Of a stretch of 19,394 bases of DNA, positions 8,275 to 15,722 are shown piece after piece. This stretch comes from an uncultured Muribaculaceae bacterium (GTDB lineage Bacteria > Bacteroidota > Bacteroidia > Bacteroidales > Muribaculaceae). Each line of letters starts with the position of its first letter. Position 1 is the stretch's first letter. Location: contig CAJTYD010000066.1 in NCBI GenBank assembly GCA_910583775.1, positions 1 to 19,394 on the forward strand. The letters are read 5' to 3'. Made by a program: the position numbers and the translations under genes. A model generated the notes under the pieces. The model was not told the DNA's origin, did no database searches, and saw nothing but the letters and a program-made list of their open reading frames with translations.

Positions 8275-8529
8275 ATGGCAAATCATAAATCGTCATTAAA
8301 AAGAATTCGCCAGGCGGAGAAAAGGAAACTCGAGAACCGTTACTGGGCCAAGACAGCGAGAAACGCAGTGCGCAAGGTGCGCAAGATGACCGACAAGGCC
8401 GAGGCCGAGGCAGCTTTCAACAAGCTGAGCGCGCTTCTGCAGCGTCTGGGTCGCAAGAACGTGATTTCGAAAAACAAGGCCGCTAACCTCTGCAGCGGTC
8501 TGGCGAAGCATATCAATAAGCTTGGTTGA
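8275..8529 (+). CDS. rpsT: 30S ribosomal protein S20
   Basis: An 84-residue basic protein starting MANHKSSLKRIRQAEKRKLE and ending GLAKHINKLG, the S20 pattern and length. S20 is a primary binder of 16S rRNA in the small subunit. The start is fixed by the conserved N-terminus and an A-rich leader (TTTTTAAAA). It lies between two tRNA-Glu genes, 36 bp after the first, and is probably transcribed from the strong promoter at 8078-8109 in one precursor with them. No separate promoter is visible in front of it. Confidence 0.97.
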   Translation: MANHKSSLKRIRQAEKRKLENRYWAKTARNAVRKVRKMTDKAEAEAAFNKLSALLQRLGRKNVISKNKAANLCSGLAKHINKLG

Positions 8530-8603
8530 CAATAAATAGTCTCGGGGCATGTCGGAGCGGGGCTTGAAACGCCTTGCGCCATTCCGGCGGCCGCGAGTGT
8601 GTA

Positions 8604-8675
8604 GGCCCATTCGTCTATCGGTTAGGACGAGAGATTTTCATTCTCTAAAGAGCAGTTCGACTCTGCTATGGACTA
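8604..8675 (+). tRNA. tRNA-Glu (UUC) second copy with acceptor mismatch, no CCA
   Basis: The first 68 nt are identical to the tRNA at 8164, including anticodon TTC. The 3' acceptor strand is ATGGACT, so C3 faces A70 instead of G70. The sequence after the discriminator is CATCC rather than CCA, so CCA would have to be added enzymatically. The 3' end GGACTACA would suit a tRNA-Glu beginning GGTCC, which suggests that the 5' part was overwritten by gene conversion from the first copy. It may still be functional or be a decaying copy. A terminator follows 25 bp later. Confidence 0.75.
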
Positions 8676-8699
8676 CATCCCCAAATCCATCCTATCCCC

Positions 8700-8738
8700 G
8701 AGACCGGCAGTCTTCTTGATTGTCGGTCTCATCTTTTT
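8700..8738 (+). terminator. Intrinsic terminator after tRNA/rpsT unit
   Basis: Arms GAGACCGGCA (8700-8709) and TGTCGGTCTC (8721-8730) form a 10-bp stem with one G:U pair and an 11-nt loop, followed by ATCTTTTT. It ends the tRNA-Glu/rpsT/tRNA-Glu transcript 26 bp before the Wzi-like gene. Confidence 0.87.
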
Positions 8739-8764
8739 AAATTGCTTTCTTTAATATTCTTAAA

Positions 8765-10267
8765 ATGATTAAAACGCGCCATCTGCTCCTTTTATGCGCC
8801 TTGACCGTGTCGGCCCTGCTTCCCGCCATGGCCGAAGCCGAATGGAACGACTCCATCCGCTATCGCGGAGAGATCAACGTCAGTTTCGCCGGAGGGAAGA
8901 ACACTCCTTTCTGGCTCATGAACAATCAATGGGGGCTCTCGTCAAGAGAACGCAACAACGGATATCTGCGCCTCGGGGCTTTCAAAGACCTCGACCGCGG
9001 CAAGCGCTTCTCCTGGGGCGCCGGTGTCGACCTCGCCGTCGGATACCGTATGCCGTCGGTCTTCGCCGTCCAGCAGCTCTATGCCGAAGTGAAATACCGC
9101 TGTCTCGACCTGATGGTCGGAAGCAAGGAGATCCCCGGATTCTTCGACAGCCCTGATCTCGCCTCGGGCAACCTTCTCTATGCCGGCAACGCGCGCCCGA
9201 TTCCGCAGGTGAGAGCCGGAATCTTCGACTATGCCGATTTCTGGGGCACAAACGGCTGGTTCGCCGTCAAGGGTTATCTGGCTTTCGGCAAATTCACAGA
9301 CAACAACTGGATAAAAAACTGGGTGGCTCCCGACACGAAATACACCCTCGGAACCCTCTATCATTCCAAAGCCCTCTTCTTCCGCGGCGGTAACGCAAAG
9401 AAATTCCCGCTCGAATTCGAGTTCGGCATGGAGATGGCTACCGAATTCGGAGGCACAACCTACAACTACCCCTCCCCGGGGAACAAACTGAAAATGCCTT
9501 CCGGATTCAAGAACTGGATCAAGGCCATCATTCCCATGGGGGGAGGATCGGACACTCCGGCGGGCGAGCAGACAAACGTCGAGGGCAACTTCCTCGGAAG
9601 CTGGAACTTCGCCCTTTCATGGAAGCCTCAGGCCGACTGGAGCCTGCGCCTCTATTACGAGCATTTCTTCGAAGACCATTCGATGATGACATTCGACTAT
9701 CCCTGGAAGGACGGCCTCTACGGAATTCACGCCAAACTCCCGTCAAACCGCTGGGTTTCCGACGTGCTTTACGAATTCATATATATGAAAGACCAGTCAG
9801 GCCCTGTCTATTGGGATCATACTCCCGAGATCAACGAGCAAGTGAGCAGTCGCGACAACTATTACAACCATTATATCTACAACGGGTGGCAGCACTGGGG
9901 AATGGGCATCGGCAACCCGCTGATAATCTCCCCGGTATATAACGACAATCACCGTCTCTTTTTCCGCTCCACCCGCATGTGGGGCCATCATCTCGGCTTC
10001 AGGGGGCAGCCTCTCGACGAACTCGGCTATAAGGTGCTCGCCTCGGTTCAGAAAAGCTGGGGAACCTACGACCGTCCGTTCAAGGAGCCGATGAAGAGCT
10101 TCAATCTCCTTGTCGAGGCCAGCTACACTCCGAAGGCTCTTCCCGGCTGGAGGGCCGATCTTTCGTTCGGCATGGACGCCGGCTCGCTGATCGGAAACAG
10201 CTACGGAGCGATGCTCCGCATCAGCAAGACCGGATGGCTCTTCGGTAAGTCAAAGAAAAACAGATAA
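8765..10267 (+). CDS. Wzi-family (capsule assembly-type) outer-membrane barrel protein
   Basis: A 500-residue protein with a signal peptide (residues 1-23, LLLLCALTVSALLPAMAEA). The remainder is rich in alternating aromatic and polar strands typical of an outer-membrane beta-barrel. The opening after the signal (IRYRGEINVSFAGGKNTPFWLMNNQWG) and the recurring LGRKEIPG-like, GWFAVKGYLAFGKF and YEHFFEDHSMM segments match the Bacteroidota family annotated as capsule assembly Wzi. E. coli Wzi is a surface lectin that anchors capsule. Many Bacteroidota members lie outside capsule loci, as here, so capsule attachment is an inference. No polysaccharide genes are adjacent. It may share a transcript with the lipoprotein 39 bp downstream; its own promoter is not clear (weak TAAATTG at 8738-8744). 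Confidence 0.8.
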   Translation: MIKTRHLLLLCALTVSALLPAMAEAEWNDSIRYRGEINVSFAGGKNTPFWLMNNQWGLSSRERNNGYLRLGAFKDLDRGKRFSWGAGVDLAVGYRMPSVFAVQQLYAEVKYRCLDLMVGSKEIPGFFDSPDLASGNLLYAGNARPIPQVRAGIFDYADFWGTNGWFAVKGYLAFGKFTDNNWIKNWVAPDTKYTLGTLYHSKALFFRGGNAKKFPLEFEFGMEMATEFGGTTYNYPSPGNKLKMPSGFKNWIKAIIPMGGGSDTPAGEQTNVEGNFLGSWNFALSWKPQADWSLRLYYEHFFEDHSMMTFDYPWKDGLYGIHAKLPSNRWVSDVLYEFIYMKDQSGPVYWDHTPEINEQVSSRDNYYNHYIYNGWQHWGMGIGNPLIISPVYNDNHRLFFRSTRMWGHHLGFRGQPLDELGYKVLASVQKSWGTYDRPFKEPMKSFNLLVEASYTPKALPGWRADLSFGMDAGSLIGNSYGAMLRISKTGWLFGKSKKNR

Positions 10268-10306
10268 CCCTCTCCGGCAGTCTCATTCCAATCATAATTG
10301 CAACTC

Positions 10307-10711
10307 ATGAAAAAGACATTATACTTCCTCTCCCTGATGGTTCTTTCTCTATCGATGCTTGCCGGCTGCGGCAAAGCCTCGCACAACGGCCACGTTGACG
10401 GCAACTGGGAGATTATGAGCATCGAGAACCGCCAGGACGGAACGGTCACCGTTCCCGACCAGCATTTCATCGCCCTTTACCTCCATGTTGTAAACCTCTT
10501 CCCCAACGGTATCTCGGGCAACATGCACTACAGCAAGCAGGAACAGAAGATCTCGATGGATTTCCCCTATTCCGAATCGGAGAGCGGTGCGGCGGCGCTC
10601 CGTCTCTACGGCATCTATACGAATCCTGTGGTTTTCGAAGTGCTGAAAGCCGACCGCAAGCAGCTCGTGCTACGCACCCCCGAGACCGTCATCACCTGCC
10701 GCCGCTACTGA
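10307..10711 (+). CDS. Small lipocalin-like lipoprotein
   Basis: A 134-residue lipoprotein. ATG 10307 is chosen over an upstream TTG because it gives a normal signal peptide (MKKTLYFLSLMVLSLSMLAGC) with lipobox LAGC and lipidated C21. The mature part begins with DGNWEIMSIE and continues as a predicted small beta-barrel ending VITCRRY. This resembles the lipocalin-like domain proteins of Bacteroidales; ligand unknown. It lies 39 bp after the Wzi-like gene and 28 bp before the TPR/HTH regulator, consistent with one operon. Bases 10460-10548 (codons 52-80) recur at 15634-15722 with only three synonymous changes. Expected location is the periplasmic face of a membrane or the outer membrane. Confidence 0.8.
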   Translation: MKKTLYFLSLMVLSLSMLAGCGKASHNGHVDGNWEIMSIENRQDGTVTVPDQHFIALYLHVVNLFPNGISGNMHYSKQEQKISMDFPYSESESGAAALRLYGIYTNPVVFEVLKADRKQLVLRTPETVITCRRY

Positions 10712-10739
10712 TCCGCCGTCAGCCTCAACCATTCCGACC

Positions 10740-12431
10740 ATGCGGCGTATTTTTCAGATCTCACTCCCGGTGATCATGAGTTTCATGATCGCGCTCCTGC
10801 TGTGCGCCTACCGCTCGGAGGAGAGCCGGAAGCTGCACAGGGCGGAAAGGCTTTTCGACAAAGACAACTCGGAGGCAAAGGCGATGCTCGCGTCGGTGGA
10901 TACTCTCGGGCTTTCCGAGAATGACCGCAATCTCTGGCATCTGCTCCAGACACGATGCCATTATTTCTTCAACGACCCCGCCTTTCCCGATTCCGTTCCC
11001 ACCCCGACGGAACTCGCCATCATAAAGGAGGGGGATCCTGACAAACTTTTCGAGCTTTATTTCTGGAAAGCGAACCGTCTCTATAACCGGGGCCGTTACG
11101 ACGAGGCCATGATCTGCATCGAGAAGTGTCTCCGCCATATCGAAGATTCCTCCCAGAGTGAGCAGGAGAACGACGCCATCCGTGCCCACAGCCATGGCCT
11201 TAAATCCCATATATGGCTCAAGGCCGGGAATTTAGAGGAATCCGACAGAAGCAACGCCCTCTCTGAAAGCTATTACGTCAAAACCGGAAAAGAGATGCGA
11301 CAAACTAAATGGAATCATCTCATGAAAGCCTCGCTCCTTATAAAGAAGAAGCGGGACGCCGAGGCGTTACTGATTCTCGACAGCCTTCGGAACTCATATT
11401 CCGACACACCCTCTCATGCGTTCAACGATCTGCCGAAATTTCTGGATACTCTGGATCTGACGTCGCTTCTGCCCCTTTTCCGTGAAAAGAGAGTTGACGA
11501 ATACCGCGGCATAATCTCAAGACTCGCCAACGACTCTGCGGTTAGGAATTATCCGGATTTCCATGCCTACAAAGCGTTGCTTGCATATCACGACGGAGAT
11601 TACGAAAACGCCGAAAAGGAGCTGACGGAGGCATGGCGTCTTAACAACGGCGTACTGAATGCCTTCGGCGACCCAATGGGAATGGCTGAACTCGGAAAGG
11701 CCATCAACATTAAGAGAGGTGAGCTCGAAAAAGCGCTTGATAAGGAAAAACGAATCTCCGACTATTTCCGCTGGAAGTCGGAAAACGCATTGCCCAATTC
11801 TATAAACAAGGCCATAAACGAATATAATCTGCAGCTCACTGCCGAGGCCGCCATCAAGGAGCGTAACGCCCGCACCGTCACCCTGCTGATAATAATCATC
11901 GCAATAATTCTTATTGGCGTTACCCTAATATTCTCGCTCATAGCCCTGCGCCGCCATCGCGAGAGGATAGCCCTGACAGTAGAGGAACTCAACAATCTGA
12001 GGATAAAGGACGCCGACAGAAGGAAGAGCATTCATAACCTGCTTTCGTCCCGGTTCGAGATGCTCAACCGGATGTGTGACGACTATTTCGAGATGGCTGA
12101 TCTCAATGATGTCACACCCCTTAAAAACGAGATCTACAAGAATCTAACCGTCCAGCTCAAGGAGATGCGGAGCGAGAAATTCCGCCGCCAGCTCGAGCAG
12201 AGCGTCAACACCGACCTCGACCGCCTGATGGATCGCTTCTCCTCGCTCGACAATATTTCGAAGGAAGACTATAACCTTTTCCTATATCTTGCATCGGGAT
12301 TCTCGATCAAGGCCGTGGGAATTTTTCTCGACTTGAAGAAATCGAGCGTCTACAGCAAGCGCCGTCGCCTTCGCGAGAAGATCGAGGCAAGCGGCCACCC
12401 CGACACGACCGAGTTCCTCGACTATCTCTAA
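10740..12431 (+). CDS. Membrane-anchored TPR/helix-turn-helix transcriptional regulator
   Basis: A 563-residue protein. Residues 4-24 are a hydrophobic signal or anchor. Residues about 30-375 are alpha-helical with TPR-like repeats (for example KANRLYNRGRYDEAMICIEKC and HDGDYENAEKELTEAWRLNNG), placed in the periplasm. A strong transmembrane helix follows (about 380-402, LLIIIIAIILIGVTLIFSLI), then a charged coiled-coil linker (about 403-460). The cytoplasmic C-terminus (about 505-553, YNLFLYLASGFSIKAVGIFL then SSVYSKRRRLREKI) looks like a LuxR-type DNA-binding helix-turn-helix. The layout suggests a one-component sensor passing an envelope signal directly to DNA; signal and targets are unknown. 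The nearest candidate target is the receptor gene at 12638, whose promoter has a palindrome. It starts 28 bp after the lipoprotein gene. Confidence 0.75.
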   Translation: MRRIFQISLPVIMSFMIALLLCAYRSEESRKLHRAERLFDKDNSEAKAMLASVDTLGLSENDRNLWHLLQTRCHYFFNDPAFPDSVPTPTELAIIKEGDPDKLFELYFWKANRLYNRGRYDEAMICIEKCLRHIEDSSQSEQENDAIRAHSHGLKSHIWLKAGNLEESDRSNALSESYYVKTGKEMRQTKWNHLMKASLLIKKKRDAEALLILDSLRNSYSDTPSHAFNDLPKFLDTLDLTSLLPLFREKRVDEYRGIISRLANDSAVRNYPDFHAYKALLAYHDGDYENAEKELTEAWRLNNGVLNAFGDPMGMAELGKAINIKRGELEKALDKEKRISDYFRWKSENALPNSINKAINEYNLQLTAEAAIKERNARTVTLLIIIIAIILIGVTLIFSLIALRRHRERIALTVEELNNLRIKDADRRKSIHNLLSSRFEMLNRMCDDYFEMADLNDVTPLKNEIYKNLTVQLKEMRSEKFRRQLEQSVNTDLDRLMDRFSSLDNISKEDYNLFLYLASGFSIKAVGIFLDLKKSSVYSKRRRLREKIEASGHPDTTEFLDYL

Positions 12432-12560
12432 AAAAATAATCCACTATTATTCAACAACTTACTAACATTCTTAAAATCACACACTTACACAACTGGAATA
12501 TTTAATCCTGCCAACCACCTATCATTCAGCCGCTTATCCCGCCAAATGAATAAGATTTAC

Positions 12561-12576
12561 GGAGGTTAAAACCTCC
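12561..12576. promoter_or_regulatory. Inverted repeat (candidate operator) before receptor gene
   Basis: GGAGGTT and AACCTCC are perfect 7-bp arms with a 2-bp spacer. It ends 20 bp before the -7 element at 12597, so it occupies the -33 position of that promoter. No T-run follows, so it is more likely a protein-binding site than a terminator. The rest of the 206-bp gap (12432-12637) is AT-rich with nothing else recognised. Confidence 0.45.
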
Positions 12577-12596
12577 CGGGAAACATTAATTCGTAG

Positions 12597-12604
12597 TAAT
12601 TTTG
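12597..12604 (+). promoter_or_regulatory. Candidate promoter of 975-residue receptor gene
   Basis: TAATTTTG matches the Bacteroidota -7 consensus exactly and lies 33 bp before the ATG at 12638. No TTTG -33 element is present at the expected place; the inverted repeat at 12561-12576 sits there instead. That would fit a promoter needing an activator. Confidence 0.6.
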
Positions 12605-12637
12605 CATATCCTCTAAACAAAATTAAAATCTGATCTC

Positions 12638-15565
12638 ATGATAATTCCCGATTCCATTTCCCGGAGCATCGCCCGTTTGAAATCATTCGCCGCGGCAGCG
12701 GCGGCTGTAATGTTGCTTATGTCGCCCTCACCCGCGGCCGCTGACAGTTTTAGTCTCAAAGGGACGGTCAAGGACCGCCTCACGGGTACCATGCTTTTCG
12801 GAGCACATGCAAGACTTCTGAATCCAATCGACAATTCATTGTTGAAAGAGCAAGAAGCCCTAAAAAAGTGGGGCACATTGTCGGGAGGCATCTATACGGA
12901 AACCGGCAGAATCTCTGAATTCAATTTTAACGTCCCCGACAGAACGAAAAAATATATCCTTGAGATTTTAAAGGAGGGCTATGAATCATACCGTGACACT
13001 ATCGACCCGGCTAAGTTTTCAAGAAAGCTTGCCGAAATAGACCTCGGCTCAATCTACATGGCAAGAAAGGCCCGCAAGCTCGATGAACTGACAGTGACGG
13101 CGACAAAGGTGAAGTTCTACCACAAAGGGGATACGCTTGTCTACAACGCCGACGCCTTCAACCTTGCGGAGGGCAGTATGCTGGATGCCGTGATTCACCA
13201 GCTACCGGGAGTGGAATTGAAACCTGACGGCCGAATTTACGTCAACGGGCGTTTCGTGGAGAGCCTTCTTCTCAACGGAAAGGATTTCTTCAAGGGCAAC
13301 AATCAGCTGATGCTCGAAAACATAGGAGCCTATACGGTGAAGGATATCGCCATATATGACCGCCAGGACGACATGGACAAAATAATGGGAAAGGATTACG
13401 GGAAGAAAATATATACCATGGACGTTCGGCTGAAAAAGGAATATAATCAGGGACTCCTGGCAAACACCGAGGCCGGCTACGGCACCAAAGACCGCTACCT
13501 TGGCAGACTGTTTGCCTTATGGTATGCCGACCATGCGCGTGTCTCCTTTTTCGGCAACGCGAACAACCTCAGCGACAACCGCAAACCGGGACAGGACACC
13601 GGATTCACCCCTGCGACAATGAATTCCGGCGATTATAAGAATTATTCAGCCGGAATCGACTATTGGGCCGAAGTTCCCTTCAAGGGCATTTCCATAAAGG
13701 GCAACGCCGAAATGAACCGCTCGATCGTGAAACGCGACAAGGAGGTCTATACCACCAATTTCCTCGACAAGGGCAATACTTACGGCTACTCGTTCCTCAA
13801 CGCCAGACTGCGCTCCTGGGATATCTCGACATATCATGAGCTCGACTTTCAGAAAACCGACTGGAACCTCCGGATCTCCCCCTCGTTCAAATGGAGACAC
13901 AATAATAATTACGAGAGCCTTGTCGCTGCTACCTTCAGCCGGGAATGGGATAATCTTGACCAGGAATTCCTTTCATCTGTCTATAGTTCCGACAATTCCG
14001 GCATACTTTCATCGCTCATTAACCGCAATATCGAGAGGGAAAAAGAGACCGGGCATTCTATAGAGGCAAAACTCTACGCAAACGGTAAGGCAAAGCTTGC
14101 CAACGGCACCGACGCCATCTCCTATCTCCTTTCAGGCAATTACCTCAGGAACGACTTCGACCGGTTCCAGCGCTTCATGCTGAATTTCGGCGACAGACCT
14201 GATCCTGCCGATCAGGCTGACCGCTATTTCCGCAACCGTCCCGATTACCGTTGGAACGCAAAAGGAGCGTTGGGCTATATCTGGCTAATCTCTCAGAATC
14301 TATCGGCCGACATGTATTACCAGATTGACCACAATACCTCGCGCGAGGTCTCCGATCTTTTCCGGCTTGACCTTCTCTATTCGCAGATCGAGGAGAATCC
14401 CTTCGGCTGGCTACCCTCGGCTCTGGAATATGAAAAGACTATCGATCCCCGGAACAGCTTCGACAGTCGGAAAACCTCCGACCTTCACACAGCGAACATA
14501 AATCTTTCCTACAGGCTCCCATCACGGAATCTTCATCTGTCGCTCCGCCTTCCGCTGGCATTCAGACATCAGCGGCTCCGTTATCATCGCGGAGAGATCG
14601 ACTCACGCATCACGCGCGATAAATTCTTTCTCGGCAACATGGATCTGGAAATGAACTGGAATCCCAAACTCGGATGGATTTATTTCCATTTCTTCCGCCG
14701 GGTGACATCGACCGATCCCGTCGACATGATCGAGATGCGCGACGACCTCAACCCGCTTGAGATACGTCTGGGGAATCCGGGGCTGAAGGATATGGCGAGC
14801 CATGACTTCACTCTCAACCTGCAACGCTACAACCGTCAGAACGGCCTGCAGCGTAGCTATTCGGTTTCCGCCTCCTTCATAACCGATGCCCTGGCATACG
14901 GATACAGCTACGATTCCGCGACAGGCGTGAAAAGCGGCCGGATGTATAACGTGAACGGCAACTGGAACATCAGCGGGCACCAGGCATTGAACTTCTCGTT
15001 TGGGCCATCCAAAAGATTCTCCTTCAACAATATGACGAGGTTGAGATACGCAAGAAACGTCGATATGCTCGGCGAGGACAAGGCAGAGCCTGTTCGCAAT
15101 AAAGTGGACAATTACAATATATCCGAATCGGTTTCGCTCGATTATTCATTCGCCAAAAGCCGGGTATCGCTCTTCGGAGAAGCGGGATGGAGCCGTTTCA
15201 GCAGCCGACGCCGGAACTTCAGAAGTTTCAACATGACCGATTTCCAGTATGGCGTCAGAGGGAATTTCCGGCTTCCCTACAACTTCAGCATATCGACCGA
15301 CCTTACCGTCTACTCGCGCCGGGGCTACAGCGATCCCTCGCTCAACACCGACAACATCGTCTGGAACGCGCGCCTCACCTACTCGGTGCTTAAGGGCAGC
15401 CTTCTCTTCATGGCCGACGGCTTCGACATGCTTCACAACCTAAGCAACGTCTTCTACACGGTCAACGCCCAGGCGCGCACCGAGACCTACACCAACGTTC
15501 TTCCGCGCTACTTCATGTTCCACATTCAGTGGAAATTCCACAAAAAGCCACGCCGGCATAATTAG
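12638..15565 (+). CDS. TonB-receptor-like outer-membrane beta-barrel protein
   Basis: A 975-residue exported protein. The signal peptide covers residues about 1-36 (ending PSPAAA, then DSFSLKG). A carboxypeptidase-regulatory-like beta-sandwich follows (about 37-145), then a plug-like domain (about 150-260: LDELTVTATKVKFYHKGDTL, LPGVELKPDGRIYVNGR, IGAYTVKDIAIYDRQ). The remaining 700 residues look like a many-stranded barrel rich in aromatic-polar alternation, with a terminal strand YFMFHIQWKF. This architecture is common in Bacteroidota as a CarboxypepD_reg-like/outer-membrane beta-barrel family. No SusD partner or polysaccharide-degrading enzymes are nearby, so a glycan-uptake role is not supported; substrate unknown. 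It has its own candidate promoter and lies 206 bp downstream of the membrane regulator. It converges on the barrel gene at 15723. Confidence 0.82.
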   Translation: MIIPDSISRSIARLKSFAAAAAAVMLLMSPSPAAADSFSLKGTVKDRLTGTMLFGAHARLLNPIDNSLLKEQEALKKWGTLSGGIYTETGRISEFNFNVPDRTKKYILEILKEGYESYRDTIDPAKFSRKLAEIDLGSIYMARKARKLDELTVTATKVKFYHKGDTLVYNADAFNLAEGSMLDAVIHQLPGVELKPDGRIYVNGRFVESLLLNGKDFFKGNNQLMLENIGAYTVKDIAIYDRQDDMDKIMGKDYGKKIYTMDVRLKKEYNQGLLANTEAGYGTKDRYLGRLFALWYADHARVSFFGNANNLSDNRKPGQDTGFTPATMNSGDYKNYSAGIDYWAEVPFKGISIKGNAEMNRSIVKRDKEVYTTNFLDKGNTYGYSFLNARLRSWDISTYHELDFQKTDWNLRISPSFKWRHNNNYESLVAATFSREWDNLDQEFLSSVYSSDNSGILSSLINRNIEREKETGHSIEAKLYANGKAKLANGTDAISYLLSGNYLRNDFDRFQRFMLNFGDRPDPADQADRYFRNRPDYRWNAKGALGYIWLISQNLSADMYYQIDHNTSREVSDLFRLDLLYSQIEENPFGWLPSALEYEKTIDPRNSFDSRKTSDLHTANINLSYRLPSRNLHLSLRLPLAFRHQRLRYHRGEIDSRITRDKFFLGNMDLEMNWNPKLGWIYFHFFRRVTSTDPVDMIEMRDDLNPLEIRLGNPGLKDMASHDFTLNLQRYNRQNGLQRSYSVSASFITDALAYGYSYDSATGVKSGRMYNVNGNWNISGHQALNFSFGPSKRFSFNNMTRLRYARNVDMLGEDKAEPVRNKVDNYNISESVSLDYSFAKSRVSLFGEAGWSRFSSRRRNFRSFNMTDFQYGVRGNFRLPYNFSISTDLTVYSRRGYSDPSLNTDNIVWNARLTYSVLKGSLLFMADGFDMLHNLSNVFYTVNAQARTETYTNVLPRYFMFHIQWKFHKKPRRHN

Positions 15566-15633
15566 CCATCAACCCACTCCAAACTTTTCGGCAATCACTC
15601 TCTTCGCCGGCACCATTTCATTAGGTAATTTGG

Positions 15634-15722
15634 CAACATTTCATCGCCCTTTATCTCCATGTTGTGAACCTCTTCCCCAACGGTATCTCGGGCAACATGC
15701 ACTACAGCAAGCAGGAACAGAA
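15634..15722 (+). pseudogene. 89-bp orphan fragment of the lipoprotein gene
   Basis: Bases 15634-15722 match 10460-10548 at 86 of 89 positions, same orientation, no gaps. In the lipoprotein frame this is codons 52-80. The three differences (G10462A, C10480T, A10492G) are all third-position synonymous changes (Gln, Tyr, Val). There is no start codon in frame and a TAG lies 10-12 bp upstream, so it is not a gene on its own. It ends at the base next to the stop codon (15723-15725) of the minus-strand receptor gene. The rest of the gap (15566-15633) shows nothing else, and no intrinsic terminator is seen between the convergent genes. Confidence 0.92.

Larger units (their letters stand above)
8164..8671 (+). 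repeat. 68-nt perfect direct repeat of tRNA-Glu flanking rpsT
   Basis: Bases 8164-8231 and 8604-8671 are identical, 440 bp apart in the same orientation. The copies differ at the next base (G8232 versus A8672) and again just after the discriminator. Flanks outside the tRNA are not similar. Confidence 0.95.

Noticed and set aside
8164..8675. tRNA repeats as an integration (attL/attR) pair of a mobile element
   Set aside because: The repeat spans nearly the whole tRNA rather than its 3' end, and only rpsT lies between; no integrase is present.
10298..10306. Upstream TTG start for the lipoprotein
   Set aside because: ATG 10307 gives a standard lipoprotein signal peptide; the extra MQL adds nothing.
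12561..12576. Inverted repeat as the terminator of the regulator gene
   Set aside because: No T-run follows it and it lies 130 bp past the stop codon.
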